DNA of 64,000 nucleotides, taken from assembly GCA_037131735.1 (NCBI GenBank), contig JBAXQM010000006.1:51591-115590 (forward strand). The letters run 5' to 3'. Each line of letters begins with the position of its first letter. Within the stretch, counting starts at the first letter, position 1. Made by a program: the position numbers and the translations under genes. The notes beneath the pieces were generated by a model, which worked only from the letters and a program-made list of their open reading frames with translations, did not search any database and was not told the DNA's origin. The DNA comes from CAIUPE01 sp037131735 (GTDB lineage Bacteria > Pseudomonadota > Alphaproteobacteria > Rhizobiales > Beijerinckiaceae). This document shows positions 58,872 to 64,000 of this stretch, piece after piece.

Positions 58872-60647
58872 ATGACCGCTTCACGAGCCCCTTCATTGGC
58901 CGATGTATTGGCCGCTGTCAGTGTCATGGATCTCCCAGGAACGGCTGTCAGGGACATGACTTCTGCTCTTCGGAGGGTGGCAAGCGTCCTCGGGCGTAAC
59001 CTGGCCGAAATCGCAGCTGATCCGGCCAAGCTGGGGCCCAGGTTGCAAGAGATTGCACCGTCGGCTCACGGGATATCCAAACAAACTTGGGCTAACTGTC
59101 GGTCCTTGACCTTGAAGGCGATCGGCTTGGTCAAACCGGTGATGCCGAGCCGCCGGCTTAACCCGATGTTACCCGACTGGAAGGAAATCTCCGACCGGAT
59201 TCCGACCCTTCAGGCGCGGTATCGGGTAGGTCCAGTCCTCAGGTTCTTGTCGGAGGAGGGCATTGGCCCCGAGGCCGTCACAGAGAGCGATCTCATTCGC
59301 TATCGTGACCAATTGTTGGCGGATAGCTTTCGTGGTGATCCCCAAGAGAGGTGGGATGCTCTTTTGTGGGAATGGAATAAATGCGTCCGTGAGGTCGAGG
59401 GCTTCCCTCATATTGAACTTCCTCGCGAGAGCCGCCGCGTCCAGAAGTCTTTCGGCTGGGATGCGTTTCCGGCTTCACTTCGTGAGGAAATGGAGGGGTG
59501 GACGGGTCGTCTGAGTAATGACGATCCCTTGGGTGATGGTCCGCTTAAACCGGTAACGCAGTCGACCAAAGAGACACGACTATATCAGGTTCAATATTTC
59601 GCGTCTGCTCTCGTCCGGGCGGGTGTTGATCCGTCGACGTTGAAGTCACTTGCCGAGCTGGTTTCACTCAAAAACTTTGAAACCGGAATGAGGTTCCTAT
59701 TTGACGAAAAGGCTCGCACAAAATCCTCCCATCTGGCCGGTATTGGCGGCGCACTCATAGCGATTGCGCGTCATTGGGTTCTCCCGAAAAGTGGTCTGTC
59801 TGACAGTGAAGTAGCGGCAATTTTTCAGCGTATGCGGAGGATTAACAGTGCAGTTAGTCCCTCAACCGAAGGACTCACGGACAAAAACCATGAACGCATT
59901 TTGCAGTTCGAATCTGAGGAAGCGATCGGGCGCTTTCTCAATCTGCCTGATGAACTTCGTGCCAAAATCACTCGTGGCAAGATCCCGCTCAACCAGAAAC
60001 ATGCGATGGCCGATGTCGCCCTAGCGCTCGAGATATTGTTCGCTGCCCCCATCCGCATGAAAAATCTGAGCGGTATAGAACTTGATAAAAATCTGATCCG
60101 CCATCGGGATGGATACATGCTCGTATTCAAATCGGATGAGGTCAAGAATAAAGAGCGCTTGAATTACAAATTACCGCCTGAGACCTGCGCGGCCATCGAC
60201 TGGTATATGAAAACCATTCGTTCCGAACGCGTGCGGGGCGAGACAAATGCACTTTTTGTCGGGGAGGATGGTATCCGCCTCAAAGCCCAACACACGCTTT
60301 CACAACAAATTGCGAACAAGGTGAAGGAATATACGGGTCTAAAATTCAACGCACATTTGATCCGTCATGTAGCAAGCTTCTTATTCTTGACCAAAGTTCC
60401 TGGCGGGCATCACGTCATGCGGTTGGTTCTGGGGCATAAAAGCGTTGAGACTTTGGTCCGCGCTTATTCAGGAGCGGAGAGTAAATCAGCCCACGCACTT
60501 TATGACGGTGTCATAAGAGACCTCAGAACACGCCATGCGCCTGTAAAGAAGCGCGGCCGGCCGGTTAAGCCCGCCGCTTCTGAAAAACCGGATTACTCAA
60601 AAATGCCACTACCGGATCATGGGCGCCTTAAAAAGAGGGGGCGTTGA
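58872..60647 (+). CDS. Tyrosine recombinase 1 (large site-specific integrase)
   Basis: About 591 residues, larger than most integrases. The catalytic residues are visible in the C-terminal third: Arg in APIRMKNLSGIELDKN near 393, the HxxR box in FNAHLIRHVASFLFL near 494, and a late His and Tyr in VLGHKSVETLVRAYSGA near 520-532. The N-terminal 350 residues are a long arm/core-binding region. I start at the ATG at 58872, rather than the TTG at 58860 that lies in the GGAGG site. It overlaps recombinase 2 by four bases. Confidence 0.92.
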   Translation: MTASRAPSLADVLAAVSVMDLPGTAVRDMTSALRRVASVLGRNLAEIAADPAKLGPRLQEIAPSAHGISKQTWANCRSLTLKAIGLVKPVMPSRRLNPMLPDWKEISDRIPTLQARYRVGPVLRFLSEEGIGPEAVTESDLIRYRDQLLADSFRGDPQERWDALLWEWNKCVREVEGFPHIELPRESRRVQKSFGWDAFPASLREEMEGWTGRLSNDDPLGDGPLKPVTQSTKETRLYQVQYFASALVRAGVDPSTLKSLAELVSLKNFETGMRFLFDEKARTKSSHLAGIGGALIAIARHWVLPKSGLSDSEVAAIFQRMRRINSAVSPSTEGLTDKNHERILQFESEEAIGRFLNLPDELRAKITRGKIPLNQKHAMADVALALEILFAAPIRMKNLSGIELDKNLIRHRDGYMLVFKSDEVKNKERLNYKLPPETCAAIDWYMKTIRSERVRGETNALFVGEDGIRLKAQHTLSQQIANKVKEYTGLKFNAHLIRHVASFLFLTKVPGGHHVMRLVLGHKSVETLVRAYSGAESKSAHALYDGVIRDLRTRHAPVKKRGRPVKPAASEKPDYSKMPLPDHGRLKKRGR

Positions 60648-61729
60648 TGGTTGGTCGTTATCATATCAATCCAGAAACGGCCGTCATGAAGATTGCCGAT
60701 TGGCCGCAAGCCGATCGCACGCTGTTTGAAAAAAGCCTCGTAAAACATGATCCGTTTTCCGATGAAGGACAGCGTGCGGATCATCGTGAGATCAGCAACC
60801 AAAAGGTGGCCAAAGGCTATGGACGCTATCTGACTTTCCTAGAGCGTCATCACCCTGAAATCTTTGTAGGGCCGGTCGAAGAGCGGATTACTCATGACCT
60901 TGTAAAATCATTTGTCGCGAATTTGGTTTCCGTTGGAAACCGCAAGATGACAATCCTGGATCGGCTTCAAGAGCTTCACTCGATTGCTGTCATATTGGCT
61001 CCCACAAGATCATTTCGCTTCATTAAGGATTTTGAGGCGCGTATCCGCGCCCGTATGAGCGACAAAGAGAAGCCTGAGCAACGTTTCGTCACTGCCGACG
61101 AACTTTTAGCCCTCGGCCTCAACTTGATGGAAAATGCCAAGTCCCTATCGACACCCAGGCTTCAGGCCATCGATTTTAGGGACGGGTTAATCATAGGCCT
61201 TTTGGCTTTGCGGCCCATCAGGCGCAAAAATTTTGCAGCCTTGAAGCTCGATCACAACATCGTCAAACGTAACGGATTGTGGCGCATTGTTCTTCATTCC
61301 GACGAAACAAAGACCCATGTTCATAGCGAAGTTGAATGGCCTTCAGATCTTGTTCAAGCCTTGGAAATCTATCTGGAGGTTCATCGCCCCGTTTTGATGG
61401 CGATTAAGGGACGCTGGCAAAAGCCAATTGATGACGCGCTTTGGGTTTCATCGAACGGCTCACCACTCACCCAAATGGCTTTTTACCAACAAGTGACAAA
61501 GCGGACCGGGGATCATCTTGGCAAATCAATCAATCCGCATCAGTTCCGGCATATCGCTGCCTCAACAATGGCTATGGAAAAGCCTGTTCATGTTCGGGCG
61601 AGTGCGAGTATTCTCGGGCATTCATCATTCCAAACTACCGAGGATTACTACATTCAAGCGCAACAGGCGCAGGCTCATGAAACTTATGTTTCTGTCATGA
61701 CTCAGACTCGGAAAGACCTGAAAAGGTAG
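60644..61729 (+). CDS. Tyrosine recombinase 2
   Basis: A 361-residue integrase. The arginine lies in LALRPIRRKNFAALKLDHN near 190, the HxxR box in SINPHQFRHIAASTMAM near 298, and the closing His/Tyr in ASILGHSSFQTTEDYYIQAQ near 320-335. It starts in the ATGA overlap with recombinase 1, so the two are coupled and made in fixed ratio. A core-binding SAM-like helical domain occupies about 40-130. Confidence 0.92.
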   Translation: MMVGRYHINPETAVMKIADWPQADRTLFEKSLVKHDPFSDEGQRADHREISNQKVAKGYGRYLTFLERHHPEIFVGPVEERITHDLVKSFVANLVSVGNRKMTILDRLQELHSIAVILAPTRSFRFIKDFEARIRARMSDKEKPEQRFVTADELLALGLNLMENAKSLSTPRLQAIDFRDGLIIGLLALRPIRRKNFAALKLDHNIVKRNGLWRIVLHSDETKTHVHSEVEWPSDLVQALEIYLEVHRPVLMAIKGRWQKPIDDALWVSSNGSPLTQMAFYQQVTKRTGDHLGKSINPHQFRHIAASTMAMEKPVHVRASASILGHSSFQTTEDYYIQAQQAQAHETYVSVMTQTRKDLKR

Positions 61730-61737
61730 TTTGGCTC

Positions 61738-61947
61738 ATGAATCGTCGCGGGTCGCATTTCACAAAAGCAGATATGAAAAGGATGCTCGAGGCAGCGCGT
61801 GATGCGGGCTTTGAGGTCGCTGCATTCGAAATGAAGCCGGATGGTACAATTCGGATTGAACAGAACGTGCGTGATTTGGACGGCAATGAGGCCAATGACT
61901 CGTTGAAAAGTTTGATCCTTCGGGAGGCAAAAAGCTATGAAACTTAA
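61738..61947 (+). CDS. Small conserved-looking protein between recombinases
   Basis: A 69-residue protein, MNRRGSHFTKADMKRMLEAA, with an amphipathic N-terminal helix and a short strand region (AAFEMKPDGTIRIEQNV). It lies eight bases after recombinase 2 and overlaps recombinase 3 by 11 bases, so it is translated with them. I do not recognise a named family. It could be an accessory or directionality factor of the recombinase set. Confidence 0.75.
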   Translation: MNRRGSHFTKADMKRMLEAARDAGFEVAAFEMKPDGTIRIEQNVRDLDGNEANDSLKSLILREAKSYET

Positions 61948-62998
61948 AGCCGAACTTGATTACATTCAGGCCTTCAAAAATCGAAAATATGGCAAGGTTT
62001 ACTATTATTATCGGAGGGCCGGTAAACGTATTCCCATCAAGAGTGAATATGGAACTGCTGCATTTCTGCGTGAAGTGGCGGACATAGAAAAGAAGTTCAC
62101 CAAATCGAGCGAAAACGCTCCGGGTACTTTAGGCTTCCTGATTGAAGCATATAAAGCCAGTCAGAATTTTCTGGAGCTCAAAAGGGCGACGCGCGTCAGT
62201 TATGAGCGCGCTTTTTCCGTGCTAAAGCCCTTTATGACTGCCGATATCAAAGACTTCAAACGGCCGTCAATTATCGAACTTCGCGACCGGGTTTTGTTAC
62301 CAAAATACAAAACGTGGATGGCCAACTATGCGATTTCAGTGTTGAGCGTTTTGTTCCGCTTTGGGCATGATCTCGGCTTTTTGGAACAAAATCCCCTTCA
62401 AGAGCGCGTTCGCAAATTGAGAAATCGGGAGAGGCTGCCCGCAAACCGTCCTTGGACGGCGAGTGAACGGAAAGTTGTTCTTGAAAGCGCCGCGCCTCAC
62501 ATCAAGCTCCCTCTTGCATTGGCCATGTGCACGGGCCTGCGTAAGGCCGATGTTTTCACGATCACGATGGCTGCGCTCGCTGATGGTGTTATCTCAGTGC
62601 GAACATCAAAACGGGGTGTTCCCATAAAATTGCCGTTACATCCGATTTTGGTGGACGCACTCGCGGGGAGGCCCAACGTTGATGCGGTTCAAATTGCTTT
62701 GCGTGCCGATGGGAAACCATGGACGCCAGATGGTTTTGATACCGCTTGGCATAAGCTAAAGACAAAGCTCGAACGCGAGGGAAAGATTGATAAAGGACTG
62801 ACCATTCACGGCCTTCGCCACACGCTCGGAACCCTACTCAAAGAGGCTGGTGCCCATGACGGTGAGATCGCGGATGTGCTTGGTCAGACGACCACGGCAA
62901 TGGCGCGTCACTACAGCAAAGAGGCGGGACTTTCCGATAAGATGAACGATGTCGTCAGGCGCCTTGAGATTGTCACGAAAGATAAGAAATCCAATTAG
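61937..62998 (+). CDS. Tyrosine recombinase 3
   Basis: A 353-residue integrase: Arg in AMCTGLRKADVFTITMA near 199, the HxxR box in IHGLRHTLGTLLKEAG near 290, and LGQTTTAMARHYSKEAGL near 312-330 with the nucleophilic Tyr. The second active-site His position of the LGH box reads LGQ. A phage-type N-terminal domain covers about 1-150. It is the recombinase nearest to the tRNA-Phe target, and is followed by the convergent higBA copy. Confidence 0.92.
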   Translation: MKLKAELDYIQAFKNRKYGKVYYYYRRAGKRIPIKSEYGTAAFLREVADIEKKFTKSSENAPGTLGFLIEAYKASQNFLELKRATRVSYERAFSVLKPFMTADIKDFKRPSIIELRDRVLLPKYKTWMANYAISVLSVLFRFGHDLGFLEQNPLQERVRKLRNRERLPANRPWTASERKVVLESAAPHIKLPLALAMCTGLRKADVFTITMAALADGVISVRTSKRGVPIKLPLHPILVDALAGRPNVDAVQIALRADGKPWTPDGFDTAWHKLKTKLEREGKIDKGLTIHGLRHTLGTLLKEAGAHDGEIADVLGQTTTAMARHYSKEAGLSDKMNDVVRRLEIVTKDKKSN

Positions 62999-63040
62999 AT
63001 TCGGACTCCCATTCTCTCTGTTTGTTTTATATTTTAGGAC

Positions 63041-63343
63041 TTAGGCAGCCGCTAGCGGTTCTATATCAGAAACATCAATATGTTCTTTGGCGCGGGCCAA
63101 GTCCCAAGCCCTCTGTAGGTTCATCCAGTATTCAGCAGTTGTGCCAAAAACTTTTGCAAGACGCATGGCTGTGTCGGCAGTTAGCGTGGTGTCACCCTTT
63201 ACAAGCCGTTCAATTCGGGTGCGCGGTACATGAATGCGCTTTGCAAGCATGTAGGACGTCAGCCCGAGAGGGATGAGGTACAGCTCCTGAAGAACTTCTC
63301 CAGGATGAGAGGGATGGCTGATCAGAGACATTTTGCGTTTCAT
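63041..63343 (-). CDS. higA: HigA-family antitoxin (copy 2)
   Basis: A 100-residue antitoxin with the same domain as copy 1 and four residue differences. Changed residues are Ile8, Asp51, Thr53 and His88; the helix-turn-helix (RIHVPRTRIERLVKG) is unchanged. It follows the toxin by three bases. Both pairs have near-identical operators, so each antitoxin may well act on the other pair. It is located between the recombinases and the tRNA end of the island, a common place for an addiction module. Confidence 0.93.
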   Translation of the reverse strand: MKRKMSLISHPSHPGEVLQELYLIPLGLTSYMLAKRIHVPRTRIERLVKGDTTLTADTAMRLAKVFGTTAEYWMNLQRAWDLARAKEHIDVSDIEPLAAA

Positions 63344-63346
63344 CCT

Positions 63347-63628
63347 TCAATGATAGTCGATAATTTCAACATCAACTGGCCCCTGCTCGGACCACCGAAA
63401 ACAAATGCGCCATTGATCGTTGATGCGAACAGAGTATTGACCCATGCGATCACCTTTGAGTTCCTCTAGATGGTTTCCAGGCGGAAACCGGAGGTCTTCA
63501 AGCTGTACCGCGGCATCAAGCGCCGATAGCATTGCCCGCGTTCTCTTGATCAGATCGGCGGGGAAACCCTTGCCATACTGATTTTTCGCCGCGGCAGTTG
63601 CGAGTTTACCCTTAACACTCACGATCAT
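63347..63628 (-). CDS. higB: HigB-family toxin (copy 2)
   Basis: A 93-residue HigB/RelE-type toxin. In the chosen frame it differs from copy 1 by three residues (Asp for His, Met for Val, Arg for Gln); one more difference lies in the optional N-terminal extension. Conserved parts are NQYGKGFPADLIKRTRAML, PPGNHLEELKGDRMG and YSVRINDQWRICF. The start at 63628 avoids the operator at 63636-63652. It probably stabilises the 34 kb island. Confidence 0.92.
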   Translation of the reverse strand: MIVSVKGKLATAAAKNQYGKGFPADLIKRTRAMLSALDAAVQLEDLRFPPGNHLEELKGDRMGQYSVRINDQWRICFRWSEQGPVDVEIIDYH

Positions 63629-63635
63629 GCGCAAT

Positions 63636-63652
63636 GGTATCATGTCGTGATA
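63636..63652. promoter_or_regulatory. Operator palindrome of the higBA promoter (copy 2)
   Basis: GTATCATG-T-CGTGATAC, the same 17-base palindrome as at copy 1 with one mismatched pair. It sits immediately upstream of higB. Confidence 0.78.
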
Positions 63653-63818
63653 CGTAATGCAAACAATTTAGGTTTTAGACGCCTGAGCAAAAACAGGCCA
63701 AGATGGTTTGCTCTCGCGATTGATCCGAGATGATGAGACTGGCGATAAGAACCCAAATTGAGCCACGTGATCAGGCGTCTCGCGATTGTCACAAAAGATC
63801 AGAAATCCGGCTGATTTC

Positions 63819-63928
63819 AGGGCCTAAAATTCGGGCCGAAAAAGACCAAAACCTGAACAAAAGTGTCAAACTCGTTTCCAAAAAGTGTCAAACTTTTTGG
63901 GGCACCCTCAGCTAAGTCATTGAAATAA
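63819..63928. repeat. Element-end arm next to tRNA-Phe (family A)
   Basis: It contains GTGTCAAAC at 63863-63871 and 63885-63893 (22-base period) and ends in TAAGTCATTGAAATAA next to the tRNA 3' end. It is almost identical to 18293-18405, and its last part matches the left flank of the copy at 29844. It is the tRNA-side end of the 34 kb island and carries the likely integrase arm sites. The stretch 63653-63818 is non-coding and related to the end of the copy 1 block. Confidence 0.8.
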
Positions 63929-64000
63929 TGGTGCCCAGGGGCGGGATCGAACCACCGACACTGCGATTTTCAGTCGCATGCTCTACCAACTGAGCTACCT
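63929..64000 (-). tRNA. tRNA-Phe (GAA), 5' end beyond window
   Basis: The minus strand reads AGGTAGCTCAGTTGGTAGAG (D-arm), GACTGAAAATC (anticodon loop with GAA), GGTTCGATCC (T-arm) and CCTGGGCACCA with an encoded CCA. About 72 of 76 bases are in the window; the first four acceptor bases lie past base 64000. It is the integration target of the neighbouring islands, and its 3' half is kept as direct repeats at 29844, 19499 and 18406. Confidence 0.96.

Overview
The window reads as alphaproteobacterial DNA (my inference, from the gene families and operon styles; possibly Hyphomicrobiales). It is moderate in GC and rich in transport and catabolic operons. About two thirds of it is a stack of integrated elements abutting a tRNA-Phe gene. 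The tRNA is on the minus strand at the right edge (63929-64000, 5' end cut off). No rRNA, CRISPR array or plasmid origin was seen.

Region 1 (1-18061), apparently resident DNA: a LysR regulator diverges from a five-gene branched-chain amino acid-type ABC transporter (livGFHM plus binding protein) closed by a strong terminator. Then come an NTF2-like protein, pxpA, a biotin carrier, a biotin carboxylase, pxpB, pxpC and the biotin transporter bioY. After an AraC regulator on the minus strand come hyuB, hyuA, a cupin and a gabT-type aminotransferase. Together these suggest import and ATP-dependent opening of a cyclic amide (lactam, hydantoin or oxoproline type), followed by transamination.

Region 2 (18293-29894), element remnants: copies of the tRNA-Phe 3' end lie at 18406, 19499 and 29844. 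The first two enclose a 1.1 kb remnant holding a higBA toxin-antitoxin pair. The next two enclose a 10 kb segment. It carries a sugar or polyol-type ABC transporter with two ATPases, its TetR regulator with a palindromic operator, and a divergent operon of a Tm-1-like protein, a PEP-hydrolase-like TIM barrel, an SRPBCC protein and a sugar isomerase/epimerase.

Region 3 (29844-63929), a 34 kb island ending at the tRNA: its tRNA end has an excisionase-like protein, three tandem tyrosine recombinases, a small conserved protein and a second, nearly identical higBA. Its cargo starts with a homogentisate pathway: 4-hydroxyphenylpyruvate dioxygenase, homogentisate dioxygenase, maleylacetoacetate isomerase, fumarylacetoacetase, a flavin hydroxylase, an MBL protein and Lrp and MarR regulators. 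An IclR-associated amine or amino-acid catabolic set follows: dehydrogenase, PhzF-like, RidA, dimethylglycine dehydrogenase-like, a polyamine-type ABC transporter, two FAD oxidoreductases and an SDR.

The middle of the island (about 42150-47800) is a GC-richer mosaic. It holds truncated M20 peptidase, permease, EamA, GNAT and enolase fragments and a gutted IS21 element. A repeated CGTAAT motif precedes three transcription units around the IclR gene and may define its regulon.
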